A stretch of 64,000 nt of DNA from Ctena decussata (GCA_963989385.1 OZ022499.1:75268203-75332202), one strand, 5' to 3'; shown: positions 10,991 to 23,039, counted from the stretch's first letter. The notes: generated by a model from the sequence alone, not told the origin. Numbers and translations are program-made.

Positions 10991-11867
10991 ATTTGCTTAC
11001 CAGGTTCTGTTATACACATATTTTCTGGTTTGGGCCATACAGTTACTCTGAAATGGAATAAAGGGCTGCAGTTTGTGACACATTTCAAACGTCGGGTGAC
11101 TTTTGGCCGATGGCCTTTTATTCATATAGAAAGAGTGAATCTGGCTGGATTTGTAAAATGTTGTCTGTTCTATACAACGGTGGAACACGCTCTGTTTATC
11201 CTGAGGATTCTTTTACATGTACGAGTTCGTGGAAGCCATCCGACTAACTGGAATTGCGACTTCTTGAGTGTGATACCATATGAAAGTTGATAACAAAAGC
11301 GTTTAGAGTCTTCATGAGCTGAAACTGATATTACGGAACCGGACTAAATTAAGAAACTGACAATGAGATTAAGGATATGGGCACTCCTACCTGTCTTTCC
11401 ACTATTATTACAAAGGAGGACATCTTTCGTGACTCTATTTACTTCTATTCTAAAATGAGGTCTGCTCTTAAAGGAAAGAATTTTCATTTAAGAGCCGACA
11501 TCTTTTTAGAAGGGAGGCAAAAATTAAAAACAGTTTGCCCTGAAAGTGTGCCCATTTACATAAAAGTGCTACTGTTGTCAAACAAGAGGGGTTTAAGAGA
11601 TGATAAAGTCCGTTCTGTTGGTCATAAAAATTATAACAAGTGCCTACCTGTTGGAGCTACAAGTGCACTATAAACAAAACTGTTTAAACAAGACTAATGC
11701 AAACCTTAACAATATTAAGGCAATAGTATGCCATCCTTGAGGTAAAAGGTAAGGTTGTCCATAGCCTAATAGCCGTAGGGGCAGTGGGGGTTAGAGACCA
11801 ACTGTATCTTGGGCACAGCTGATGAAAGGCGGAGCCCATCCCTCTCCTTTCGCTGCCTTATCCTTCC
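10991..11867. other. non-coding DNA with a dispersed FB-R fragment
   Basis: Positions 11440-11560 (GCTCTTAAAGGAAAGAATTT and GGAGGCAAAAATTAAAAA) belong to the dispersed family best seen at 58679-58912. The two longer frames here (11030 and 11377) have no domain features. Confidence 0.5.
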
Positions 11868-12019
11868 CTAATTCAAACAAAAGGGCCATGATGGCCCTTG
11901 ATCGCTCACCTGAGTATCCTGTGAACTTAACCTCAGAAACATCCATACGTCCAACAGACAGAGTTTCACAAAGATTCAATGGAAAATGAACCCTTTATTG
12001 TGTACCTTAGGCTTTAATA

Positions 12020-12575
12020 GGATTTAACCTAATGACCTTGTTTTTGACCCCACATGACCCAGTTTCAAACCTGGTCTAGATTTCTTGGATATAAACATTC
12101 TGCAAAAGTTCATGAATATCGGATCAAAACTGTGCCCTCTAGAGCGTAAACAATGCTTTTCTAAGGTTTGACCTAGTTTTTGACCCGACATGACCAAGTT
12201 GCACCCTTGGTCCAGATTTGTAGAAGAAAAACATTTTGACTAAGTCTCATGAAGATTAGAACAAAACTGTGTCCTCTAAAGCATTCACATGGTTTTTCTA
12301 AGAACTGACCTAGTGACCTCGTTTTTGACCTGACATGGCCCAGTTTCAAATCAGGTCTAGATTTCATAAAAATAAACATTCTGACAAAGTTGCATGTAGA
12401 TTATATCATAACTGTGCCCTAAAGAGTGTACACAAGGTTTTTCTAAGATTTGACCTAGTGACCTTGTTTTAGACCCCACATGACCCAGTATCAAAGTTGG
12501 TCTAGATTTCATTCAGATAAACTTTCTGACCATGTTTCATGATGATTGGATCGTAACTGTGCCCTCTGATTCATT
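12020..12575. repeat. tandem array, ~140-bp units
   Basis: About four units, each containing TTTGACCTAGTGACC, GACCCCACATGACCCAGT, TCTAGATTTC, ATAAACATTCTG and AACTGTGCCCTCTA. Units diverge by roughly 15-20 percent. First array of the element at 11868. Confidence 0.8.
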
Positions 12576-12589
12576 CTAAGATTTATTTC

Positions 12590-14175
12590 TATTCTTAGCT
12601 CTGGCGGCCATTTTGTACAGCAGAGTGGAACCGTTTCAGCAATTTTTGTTTAGAACCATGAGTCAGACACTTCTGTGAAATTATTTTGAAATCGAGCCAT
12701 TGGCTTTAGAGGAGGTGTCGTTTAAAGGTTTTTCTTTATTTAGCTCTGGTGGCCATTTTGTTCAGCAGAGCTGAACCATTTTAGCAATTTTGGTAGAGGG
12801 TCTCCTAAGGAACATTTCTGTGAAATTATTTCAAAATCTTCCCAGCAGTTTTGGAGGAGAAGTCGTTTAAAGGTTTTTCTATTTTTAGCTCTGGCGGCCA
12901 TATTGTTCAGCCGAGCGGAACCGGTAGAGCAATTTTGGTAGCAGGACTCCTAGGGAACATTTCTGTGAAATTATTTCAAAATCTACCCAGCAGTTTTGGA
13001 GGCGAAGTCGTTTCAAGGTTTTTTCTATTTTTAGCTCTGGCGGCCATTTTATTCAGCGGAGCGGAACCGTTTGAGAAAATTCGGTAGAGGGTGTCTTAAG
13101 GAACATTTCTGTGAAATTATTTCAAAATCTGCCCAGCAGTTTTGGAGGCAAAGTCGTTTAAAGGTTTTACTATTTTTAGCTCTGGTGGCCATTTTTTTCA
13201 GTGAAGTGGAACCGTTTTAGCAATTTTGGTAGAGGATGTCCTAAGAAACATTTCTGTGAAATTATTTTAAAACCTGCCCAATAGTTTTGGAGGAGAAATT
13301 GTTTAAAGGTTTTTCTATTTTTAGCTCTGGCGGCCATATTGTTCAGCGGAGCGGAACCATTTGAGAAATGTTGGTTAAGGGCCTCCGTAGAAACATTTCT
13401 GTGAAATTATTTCAAAATCTGCCAAGCAGTTTGGCGGCGAAGTCGTTTAAAGGTTTTTCTATTTTTAGCTCTGGCGGCCATTTTGTTCAGCCGAGCTGAC
13501 TCGTTTTAGCAATTTTGGTAGAGGGTCTCCTAAGAAACATTTCTGTGAAATTATTTCAAAATCTGCCCAGCAATTTTGGAGGAGAAGTCGTTAAAAGGTG
13601 TTTCTATTTTTAGCTCTGGCGGCCATATTGTTCAGCGGAGCGGAACCGTTTGAGCAATTTTGGTTAAGGGCCTCCTAAGGAACATTTCTGTGAAATTATT
13701 TCAAAATCCGTCCAGCACTTTTGGAGGCGAAGTTGTTTAAAGGTTTTTCTATTTTTAGCTCTGGCGGCCATTTTGTTCAGCAGAGCGGAACTGTTTTAGC
13801 AAATTTGGTAGAGAGTCTCCTAAGAAACATTTCTGTGAACATACATCAAAATCTTCCCAGCAATTTTGGAGGAGGTGTCGTTTAAAGGTTTTTCTATTTT
13901 TAGCTCTGGCGGCCATTTTGTTCAGCGGAGCGGAACCGTTTGAGCAATTTTGGTAAAAGGCTTCCTAAGGAACATTTCTGTGAAATTATTTCAAAATCTG
14001 CCCAGCAGTTTTGGAGGAGAAGTCGTTTAAAGGTTTTTCTATTTTTAGCTCTGGCGGCCATATTGTTCAGTGGAGCAGAACCGTTTTAGCAATTTTGACA
14101 AAGAGTCCCCCAAGGAACATTTCTGTGAAATTATTTCAAAATCCGTCCAGCAGTTTTGGAGAAGTCGTTTAAAGC
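12590..14175. repeat. tandem array, ~140-145-bp units, about 11 copies
   Basis: Each unit contains TTTTTAGCTCTGGCGGCCAT, GTTCAGCGGAGCGGAACCGT, GGAACATTTCTGTGAAATTA and CAGCAGTTTTGGAGG. Units differ at scattered positions (GGCGGCCATATTG against GGCGGCCATTTTG). Second array of the element at 11868. Confidence 0.9.
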
Positions 14176-14286
14176 AAAAGTTGACGACGGACGAACGACG
14201 GACGCCGGACGACGGACAAAGACCGATCACAATAGCTCACCTTGAGCACTTCGTGCTATGGTGAGCTAAAAAGGTACCCATTTTCT

Positions 14287-14410
14287 GCTGGGTTGACAGA
14301 CAGAGTTTTCCAGTCATCGGATGGCGACGGTGACCCGCGAACTCACCACCTTCCGGTCACTTTCTGCACAATAGCCGAGCCACTCTAACCACTCGACTAC
14401 CGCGCCTCTC
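14287..14410 (-). repeat. tRNA-related SINE head
   Basis: On the minus strand the sequence starts GAGGCGCGGTAGTCGAGTGG and continues TTAGAGTGGCTCGGC, a recognisable A-box like those of tRNA-Leu/Ser. The B-box (GAGTTCGCGGGTC) is degenerate. A related head is at 55184. No cloverleaf is supported. Confidence 0.45.
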
Positions 14411-14530
14411 AACATCCTTGAAAGAAAACAAAAGAACAACAAAAATGAGATTGCATGTCTTTCAACCGAATTAAACTGTTAATATGTTTACATGCTTACC
14501 ATTTAAGGCATGAAACAAAAACAAAATGCA

Positions 14531-15465
14531 TAGCAGGTGGTGACTTCGGATTTCATAATGCAAACTTCACCATTAACACTTCAGAGTAACTTCATAGTTT
14601 TAAGTTTATATACTAGAAAACGGAAATATGACATACTTCAGAGTTCACACTTCACAGTTCTTGCTTCAGAATATACTAGTCACAGTTCAATATTTTTACT
14701 TCAAACCTCACACTCACAGTTCATACGTTACTCTTCATATTTCACACTACATATTTAATACTTCATAATTCCTTGTTAATACTTCACAGTTCATACTTCA
14801 TAATTCACTATACATACTTCATAGTATAAACGTCCCACTTCATACTTCATAGCTGACTCGCCAGTTCATACACCACACTTTAAAATTCATAATTCACACT
14901 TCCTACTTCGACTTCACAGTTAATATTTCATACTTTATAGTTCATAGTTTACACTTTACAGATCATAGATCTTACTTCAAACTACACAATTCCTAGTCTT
15001 CAAAACGAGGCATTGTCTTTGCTCAACCATTATTATGAGCAATGAATTGTGAAGTAGGAACTGTGAATTCTGAAATATGAAGGGTAAAGTACGAACTATG
15101 AAGTAAAAATGCTGAAGTATGAACTTTGAAGTACGAACTGTGAGGTATTAATTGTGAAGTTATTTTTTTTAAGTGTGAACAATGATCTATGAAGTAAGAA
15201 CTTTGAATTATGAACTGTGAAGTTTTAATTGTGAAGTATTAAACGTGAACTAAAAAATAAAGTGTGAAAAAAGAACTATTAACGGTGAAATACGAATTGT
15301 GAAGTCTGAATTATGAAGTGTAAACAATTCACTATGAACTGTTAACTACTGTATAAAGCATGAACTGTGAAGTATGAACAATGAAGTGTGAACAATGAAC
15401 TACGAAGTGCGAAATGCGAACCATTAATGTGAAATATGAACTGTAAACTGAGAACTGCGAGGTCA
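14531..15465. mobile_element. large inverted repeat built from a 14-bp unit
   Basis: The left half (14556-15000) is an array of TTCATACTTCACAG-like units. The right half (15040-15450) is an array of the complement, GAACTGTGAAGTAT. The outer ends are inverted copies too: GGTGGTGACTTCGG on the left and CGAGGTCACCACC on the right, which marks it as one fold-back unit with a central spacer of about 40-60 bp. Short frames within are translated repeat. Confidence 0.8.
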
Positions 15466-15519
15466 CCACCAGTCCGTTCCGTTCCGAAAACTGCCAATAG
15501 CCTGCTTCAGCATGTCAGT

Positions 15520-15913
15520 CTCATATAATAAGGGGATAACTGTATTGAAAATTGTCGTTTGGGGAGGTAAATAATCGGTTTTACGGTCGGAAATTTCGTT
15601 TTACGGCGACGCGCCAGCGGAGCCGTAAAACGCAATTTGCGACCATAAAACCGATGATTTACCTCCCCAAATGACAATTTTCAATACAGTTATTCCCATT
15701 CTAATGCACCTTTCTACATTTTCACCTTTTCATAATGTTCTAGTTTGCATCTATTTCAGGCGCTGTCAGCAACGTAAAACCAAACTTTAGCCAATGAGAA
15801 GCGACGTTACTTAATGACGTCGGGTTTGCGACAGTATATCGCAGAATATACTGTCGCAAATTTTTGACGTTATCCAATCAGAAATCGCGTTATATTCGTA
15901 AGTGCATTAGAAT
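15520..15913 (+). mobile_element. double-hairpin dispersed element, copy 1
   Basis: Module 1 is a long hairpin (GGATAACTGTATTGAAAATT, GGGGAGGTAAAT, centre GGCGACGCGCCAGCGGAGCC). Module 2 contains GCGACAGTATATCGCAGAAT, CCAATGAGAAGCGACGTTAC and CCAATCAGAAATCGCG and is bounded by inverted ATTCTAATGCAC/GTGCATTAGAAT. A copy in the opposite orientation lies at 54426-54817. Confidence 0.75.
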
Positions 15914-17856
15914 GCGTATTTTGATGGCGCACGCAGACAAGCCCAGAGGGGATAACAGAGATAATTTAGGGAAAATAATTATTTGCCTTAGTTTTCTATA
16001 AATAACATGCATTGTGATCCTCTCATTTGAACTACATGTATCTCGCTGATACGATTCTGTTGAGAGGCAACAACATTTAGTCAGGTGGCGGATTCGAGAA
16101 AAGTGCTCTAGAAAATGAGTTTGTGGGCACTTTCGGGGCATGATGGGCAACCATGCTAAAAATACTTACCGATATGTCCTCGTTTATTTTTTGGCGGTTG
16201 CCAACCCTGACTGGCCATTGTGTACCGAATAAATGAGGTCAAAGGTCATTAAGTGCAAAATCACGAAAAACTGCTTAGAAAATGATTATTGTACATTTGA
16301 GGTATAAATATCACTGCAGTTAAATGCTGAACATATTGAAAATCTCATGCGGCAATAGTATAGCATACTTGAACAGTTTCTTCATACTGTTTATGTGTCC
16401 GTCCGTACACCTATTTTCTGAATGTATATGCATTCATAGAGCTAACTTGAATATTATATAAATCGAGGACTGCACTGCATAAATATATGAACAACACGTT
16501 TCAATTTAGTAAATCATACCTTTTTAAGCAAGATATCATATATTTATAGCTCAACATTTACATTACAAATAGTTGGCTTCATTAGCATGTGTTGTTTACA
16601 ATACATAAACTGTTTACAGTTGCCATCTATAATCTAATGCAGAAAAATAGCCATGAAATTATTTGTAACGGTGTTTACACATAATGATGCAAGAACTTTA
16701 AAAGTTTGAGCTGTGAAGCAGATAAAATTCAATGTAGATAAATCATTCGCATGTAGTTTACGTTACCAAATTGGTAAATTAGACATTTAAATTACTATTA
16801 AGCGATTCAATTAAATATAAAAGCATAGTATGATGTATGTTCTGTGTTTATAGATGTTTTCTTGTTTGTAAAGTTGACAGTAATTCATTTTGCAAACTAC
16901 TTTAGACATACAATACACATCAGCATGATGTCGAGAATAAGTTTTCAGATATACAGGATTATTTTAAATGTTCAATCCAGAATATCGAAACTTGTCGACC
17001 GATATTTTGAAGCTCATTGCCTCATGCTTTTGATTCTAAAGGGCATTACTCAAAAGCACACTTGTTCAACTACTGTAACATATACGTTTTTGTATAAGGT
17101 TTACAGCATCGCATGTAATTTACGTTAAGACAGACAGGTGTGTGGGAAACAAATAAAGTAATTTGAATCTAAGTATTGCTATTGCCCATATGACATTATG
17201 TTGGTCCTCGTCTGAATCACCTCTTCTATACATTTCTCATGGGATTGATGACCATATAACTTGCATGGAAAAAATATGAGAAAACTACATATTTTAACAA
17301 TCAAATGCTTTCATTTATAAGTACCCTGTCGTTAAGCGGCTTTGTAGAGGCTGCTAAGATGGCTCCCGTAACTTCATCAGATTATTGTTTTAGTTAGTTT
17401 TAATCCAGTGACTACAGAGCTTATAGAGGCTATCTGAAATAATTACAGATGCTCCAGGTTGCATGAGGCGTGTTTTGCACTTTACAGAATTTCTCAGGAA
17501 AACATTTAATCAAACCTAGTCTGCTGTATTCAAGCCTTGCGCGTCATTATTACTTGAGAAGTTTCATATCATTCTGATTAATGCATTCGAAGCTGGTACA
17601 TTTGCTTCTCACAACTAAGTCATCATATGTTTTGTTTTGCATAACCATGTAATGTACTAAAACTGACTTCGTTAGCCTGTGTAGTTTACGTTATGGGAAG
17701 TGTTTAAATTTCGTACCTGAAATCTATTGAACTTTTAAAAAGGGCATAACACTGACTTAAATCTGTGTCTTCACATGAATATGCATACGGTGCATGTAAA
17801 ATATTTAACAATATGTTGCTTACTATATAAATGCAAATGGAACCAGATGAATTAAG
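15914..17856. other. unassigned non-coding DNA
   Basis: No gene seen. The motif GTAGTTTACGTTA recurs at 16754, near 17115 (GTAATTTACGTTA) and near 17680. The frame at 16844-17128 has no recognisable features. Confidence 0.5.
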
Positions 17857-17923
17857 GAGGTGGGGTGGGGTGGGGTGGGGGTGGGGGTGGGTGGGGGGGG
17901 GGGGGGGGGGGGGGGGGCGGACG
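17857..17923 (+). repeat. G-rich tract with a 25-bp poly-G run
   Basis: GGTGGGGT repeats lead into 25 consecutive G (17893-17917). On this strand it has clear G-quadruplex potential. The length may be affected by sequencing. Confidence 0.9.
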
Positions 17924-19754
17924 GGTGAAAATTGTAAAAATAGCACCAGCCATCCCCAAAGGCAAGATTTATACTATACTGCTCCAGCTATCTTAATACT
18001 ACATTTGTCAACGGTTATGACATCATAAATGAATGAAATCAGTTATAATTCAAGGTGTTAATATATATAGACTTTATGTAGGGGTGAAAATATTATGTTC
18101 ACACTACAAATCACTTAGGGGACTTAATCATCGACACAGTCTACTATGAAACATTTCTGAAACTGTTGTTCAAGCTCTCGTAACAACAAAACCTTTACCG
18201 TAGCGCAAGCTTCAGACATCAAATGGCCTACTGTTACACCAGCTCAGATAACTCGTCTGAATAGGTTGTGATAACAGTCAAAGCATTTAGTGAAAACAGC
18301 AAAGGCGACTGTAGTGCGAGAGTACACATCACGTTTGCCACTGCTGTGCTGTATAAGCACATTACAAGAAATCTGTGTTTTACAATCTCATGCTTCTACT
18401 AGTCATCTTGTGTGATTAGCATGCTAGTTCTGGCCACCAAATGTCCTCTGCCAGTATGCTGAAATACCACTGTAGTGGCAGCCTTAAACGCACATCCTAT
18501 AATGCTCATATCCATGTGTGGTAATACATATTTCGTAACGTACGTAACACTGCGAATAAGGCTTTACAAAGACATCTATAGATAAAAGGGTACCATCTTA
18601 ATCTACTAGACACGTCTGTAAACACTGTGGTGTCAGGTCAGGCTATTGAAAGACATCAGCATATATCATGGTACCTACCTATGCCGCTACCAAACCTGTG
18701 CATCGACTGTGGCACCTGCTCAATTACCGAAATACCCCTAGAGATATGGTCATGGTAGTTGTTTCTTTTATATTAATATGGGTAGAATTCAGTTCCAGAC
18801 AATATATTGCCAGACATCTACAAAGTCTGTGGTACCAGCACAGGGTAAGAAAAAAATGATATATTGACATGGTTTTAGAAATTGCGGCTACAACAAAGCC
18901 CATTGAGAGTCATTGCTCTCTGTAATGTGATTCCATAATATATTCTGTCTGCATCTTCATCTTGTTCGACTACCTAAAAACCACAACTAAAGAGACAGTT
19001 ATATCTGTTCTTCAGCTAAGTTTGCTCTCTGTCAACACTCTAGAACAAGTTCAAATTCTCTCGATAAATTGTCACTTTCAATTATGAGTGCCAGCTGACT
19101 GACTAAAATATTTCAGAAGAGGCGAATGTACTGCCCCAGGCATCTACAAAATTGCCTAGCAGACCATTGTTCAGGCTCTATTAACCAAATTTCTATATTT
19201 AGAAATTGCATCGCCTCATCTGTTAAAGATAAAAGTTGATCTTTGTAGTGCCAGCTCGTAAAATGCTGTTTATAATATCAATGGCCATATTTCTGGTTTA
19301 TGATTTTTGATTAGATATGCCTGGTAACGTATGTAACGGTGTAATTTTCTGCATAGTTTGATACACTCTCATTTTTCTTTTTATTTGCGTTCATGTAAAA
19401 TGTAAATATAAGCTGGTTTCAGTAAAATGGTAAATCCATCCGAAACATTAAATTGGAGGAAAAAAAATCGGTAACGTAGGCAACAGTTATGCTCTATAGG
19501 AGATAGCTTATATAATTGTATAGAAAAGCAGCACGATGCTTTTCGTCAATAGCAAGATTAATATACGTTTCAATATTCATTTGAGTAAGAGGTATGGTAA
19601 CATACTAATTCAGCGCATTGGTATGGTAACGTATTTACATTGGCGATAGCTGTCAAACGCATTAAGTCAGATAGCAGACAATGGTATCATGTAATAATGT
19701 AATATAAGTTTGGAAAATCAAAAATTGTAGAAGGCCTCTCATTCAAATTGGTGG
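17924..19754. other. unassigned non-coding DNA
   Basis: No supported gene. GTAACGTA-type motifs recur at 18536 (CGTAACGTACGTAAC), 19324 (GGTAACGTATGTAAC), 19471 (GGTAACGTAGGCAAC) and 19625. The 63-residue frame at 18668 ends near a possible donor (GGTAAGAA) but has no recognisable content. Confidence 0.5.
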
Positions 19755-20130
19755 GGCAGGTCTATGGGCTACTGGTAACTCAAAAGACTGCTTTTAGAAT
19801 AAATGATATAAAATGCCACTATACAAAAGTGTACTTAATGACCTTTGACCCAGTTATGATTAGATATGACGTCGGCAATTTGGCAAAAGCTTTTGTGGTA
19901 TGTTTACTTACTTCCTTTGTCAAAGCTGCCTCTCATTTCGCGAAAGTGCACATTAATTCAATAATACTCACAAACTGGTATATAGAAATGCACCAAATGA
20001 CCTTTGACCCGATTTTGACCTTATATGACGTCTGTTGAGCTGGCAACCGGGCAAAATGGTTTTAGGTAGGTTTAGTGACTTCAATGAGCCCGGTTGCCCG
20101 TCATGCCGCGAAAGTGCCCACAAATCCAAA
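19755..20130. repeat. tandem repeat, ~173-bp units
   Basis: Two to two and a half divergent units share AAATG(A/C)CC, TAATGACCTTTGACCC, TATGACGTC, GGCAA and CGCGAAAGTGC. The second unit also holds an 11-bp perfect stem (GGCAACCGGGC with GCCCGGTTGCC). Confidence 0.6.
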
Positions 20131-20154
20131 ATTTCACTCATAAACCACCGGACT

Positions 20155-20226
20155 AATTGAGAAATAAGAAAAATTATCACTGAATTATCCGATTATCCGT
20201 TTCCCCCTTCTTATCTGGAGCTCTGA
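20155..20226. repeat. partial copy of the AGAGCTCTAGATAAGAGG element
   Basis: GAGAAATAAGAAAAATTATC to CTTATCTGGAGCTCTG matches one arm of the elements at 25495 and 36750. Confidence 0.5.
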
Positions 20227-20399
20227 AGCCTCTTACGTATCCAGAGATGTCGAAATATCGAAATATTTGCAAAAGCAGCGATGACCTCATAAGGTCTCAC
20301 TTCATGTTACAACTGACAACTGGTCACACAATGTCCTTCCTTTAGATAGATACGGCAGTTTTGCCATTTCACCTATTCCACTAGAATAGCACCTAATTT

Positions 20400-20525
20400 G
20401 TAGAGGCAGATTTCTTCGCAGATATACAGAAGTCCAGAGGCAGATTTCTTCACAGAAATACAGAACTAAAGAGGCAGATACATAACTCCAGAGGCAGACT
20501 TCTTCACAGAAATACAGAACTCCAT
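20400..20525. repeat. short tandem repeat, ~40-bp units
   Basis: About four units with AGAGGCAGATTTCTTCACAG and AAATACAGAACT; the third unit is shortened. Confidence 0.75.
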
Positions 20526-20615
20526 CGGAAATGGGAAGACAAGGACCCCGGTGCTGGAGAGACAACGCCACGTTGCACCAACCCTGAAACGTGGCGCCTA
20601 ACGCTTGTCTAACTA

Positions 20616-20860
20616 GGCCCCGAGGTTATAAAACGTTTTCGTGCTCAACTCAGCTGAGCATGAAATTTTCTCTGCTGATAAATCTAGTGTTGTTATTTTC
20701 ACATTCATAAGCAGAGAAAATTTCATACACTAGTTAGCATTTTAGTATTTATCAGCAGAGAAAATTTCAGGCTCAGCTAAACGGAGCATGAAAACAACTT
20801 ATCTTATCAGCAAGCAAGTAAAATAGAGGAGCATGAAAAAAGTTTTACAACCTCGGGGCC
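20616..20860. mobile_element. GGCCCCGAGGTTATAAAAC fold-back element
   Basis: Inverted ends GGCCCCGAGGTTATAAAAC and GTTTTACAACCTCGGGGCC. The interior repeats CAGCAGAGAAAATTTCA and its complement. Relatives are at 53819-53903 and near 5041. Confidence 0.75.
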
Positions 20861-21014
20861 ATGGTCGTTCCAGACAGATGAACTGACGTGACGGTTGGTG
20901 CCACTCCCTTTGGTGGGTTTTGGAGATGAGACGAGAGCAGAAACGGTGCTCTGAAGTGGGGCCATGGTTTCGTACCGCTGAAGTCCAGAGACCAACATCG
21001 TTACGAGAATCGGA

Positions 21015-21248
21015 TTAACCCGTTTATGCCCAGTGGACTTTTCTATCAGTAAACATTGGATGAGTCTATTTGTCATTTAAGGGGTGTCTGATTTATTTAT
21101 TTTGTATCTTTTTTTTATTTCATTTTAAGGAAAAATACCCATTTGTCTTAAGCAAATAGTGTAGACCCTGATCAGACGCCGCGTCTGATCTGGGTCTGCA
21201 CTGTTTGCGTATGTCCCATTTATGGGACGCTAGGCATGAACGGGTTAA
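21015..21248. mobile_element. TTAACCC-ended MITE, copy 3
   Basis: The best-preserved copy. It runs from TTAACCCGTTTATGCCCAGT to GGCATGAACGGGTTAA, with core TAGTGTAGACCCTGATCAGA/TCTGATCTGGGTCTGCACTG around CGCCGCG. TTAA flanks CCC...GGG on both sides, as in piggyBac-type elements. No transposase frame. Confidence 0.8.
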
Positions 21249-21407
21249 CAACAGCAAAAAAATACAGGGGACCAGACAAAATGCAATATCGTGGTTTAAA
21301 TAATAACATGAAACAGAATACACTGAAAATATACAAAATTTATTTCAAATATTGTTTCGCTGTTAACAGGACAAAATATCAATAAAGCACAAGAGGGTCT
21401 CACTCGC

Positions 21408-21474
21408 CCTTGCCGCTAGCACACACACGTGCTCCAATGACAGGAGCATGTGTGCGTGTATGTTGGCGGCAAGG
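21408..21474. repeat. isolated hairpin
   Basis: CTTGCCGCTAGCACACACAC then GTGCTCC pairs with GGAGCATGTGTGCGTGTATG then TTGGCGGCAAG across a loop of about 8 nt. Stem is about 28 bp with a few mismatches. It could be a MITE remnant or, less likely, a small-RNA precursor. Confidence 0.5.
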
Positions 21475-21537
21475 AAACTTTGACATGTTATAAACAGTCT
21501 GCATTGTTGTTCTCCGCACAGCCCCTAGCAGAACAAG

Positions 21538-21726
21538 GCCACACCTGGTTAACTATTTTTCAAGGATGTTACGAAACGGAAAAGAGGCATTTATGAAACG
21601 AAAGAGTCCCAGTTACCAAACGACCTGGTCATCAGGTCGTTTGGAAACTATGACTCTTTCTTGTTTCGTAACAGCTCTTTTTCGTTTCATAACAGCCCTT
21701 GTATATACAGAGTTAACCAGGGTTGA
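21538..21726. mobile_element. CACACCTGGTTAAC fold-back element
   Basis: Left end CCACACCTGGTTAACTATTT, right end GAGTTAACCAGGGTTG. The centre is CCAAACGACCTGGTCATCAG, which is self-complementary with the following bases. The interior repeats TTACGAAAC/GTTTCGTAA. A half copy is at 29328-29425. Confidence 0.7.
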
Positions 21727-22439
21727 AGGTGACGAAATACCGTGATTGTATAGAATTCACTGCCAAAAATCAAATCTGTTGTAAATTTTGAAGGCTACAT
21801 ATGTATTGCTGACTTACACAGTGAGCATAACAAAGTAACGATTACACACACATCACAGCATACAAAATTCATCACTGCAAAATTAAAAATATAGTTTGGC
21901 GTCCAAGCTATATCATATCGTAAATTCTACTACTTAAGTGCAAACATTATGAGCCGCCTCATCTGGATCAGCACTGTATCCAAATTTAACTAATTTCATA
22001 TTTGGCGCTTTTAGTTTAAAGGTTATCTTCTTTTAACGCTGTAGGGTTGACAAAAAAGACATAATCATAGAACCACTTTCGACTATTGATAAATTTACGG
22101 CGAGGTCTGCTGACAACCGGTTGTCACCAGACTTTTTGGACCAAAAATGTCTGCTGACAACCGGTTGTCACCAGACTTTTTGGGCCAAAAACGTCTGCTG
22201 ACAACCAGCAATATATTTTCTATTAAATGGTTTTAAATAAAGTTTAATTCAACAGAATTTGTATTAATTTGTCATAAATATGTTATAAATAATGCATAAA
22301 GCTTCTCATAGTTAAGGCAAAAGACCATTTTTACTTGCATGATTCTTGCACTCTTGTCATTGTGCTACATAAAAATGTGGACTGTTTGTACTTTAATGTA
22401 TGGAAACCAATGAAGTTAAATATCTACACCATTATAAGC

Positions 22440-23005
22440 CTATATAAAACATACAACCCCCGGGGCGGGCCATCTGACCACAGGGCCAAAATTTGAACAA
22501 ACTTCGTAGCGGAACACAAGGTGATGCTACTGACCAAGTACCAAGGCTCATACAGTGGTTTTAGACTAGAAGATTTTATGTTTTCCTTATAAAAGCTTAT
22601 GTAAAAATGTGACCCCCAGGGCGAGGCCATTTTGGCCCCAGGACCATAATTTGAACAAGCTTGGAGGAGGACCACCAGATGATGATTGTAACATACCAAA
22701 TAGCAAGGCTCAAGGCCTTGTGGTTATAGACAAGAAAATTTTCAAAGTTCTCATTCCAAAAATCTATTTTGGCTCATTTGACCTAGTTATGCCATGGTCT
22801 AGAACCATTTGAATAATTTTCAGAGAGGGTCATACAAGGTTCATTCCTGCCAAGTCTGGTCAAAATCCAACCACCGGTTTAGGAGACGATGTCCTGTGAA
22901 GCAAATTGTTGACGACAGAAAAGGCACAACACACGGCATGATGCACAACAGACATTGACTGATCACAATAGCTTATCTTGAGCCTATGGCTCTAGTGAGT
23001 TAAAA
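22440..23005 (+). mobile_element. Helitron-like fragment, first unit
   Basis: Two units of about 163 bp (22447 and 22610, each with GGGCGNGGCCAT and ATTTGAACAA) are followed by GACGACAGAAAAGGCACAAC and a terminal hairpin (AGCTTATCTTGAGCCTATGG, then CTCTAGTGAGTTAAAA). It lies inside the element at 22085-25036. Confidence 0.6.
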
Positions 23006-23039
23006 AGATTTTTGAATATTTTCTTATGTATTTCTGTGG

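Larger units (their letters stand above)
11868..14275 (+). mobile_element. Helitron-like non-autonomous element with two tandem arrays
   Basis: The left end is AGGGCCATGATGGCCCTTGA followed by TCGCTCACCTGAG. The right end is a GACGGACGAACGACGG-type stretch, then the hairpin AGCTCACCTTGAGCACTTCG/TGCTATGGTGAGCT and AAAA. Between them lie two separate tandem arrays. A terminal hairpin before the end and a tandem core fit Helitron/Helentron-derived elements of bivalves (pearl-type). Rep/helicase coding sequence is absent. Confidence 0.65.

Noticed and set aside
17704..18028. proline-rich or glycine-rich peptides on both strands
   Set aside because: They are translations of the poly-G tract at 17857-17923.
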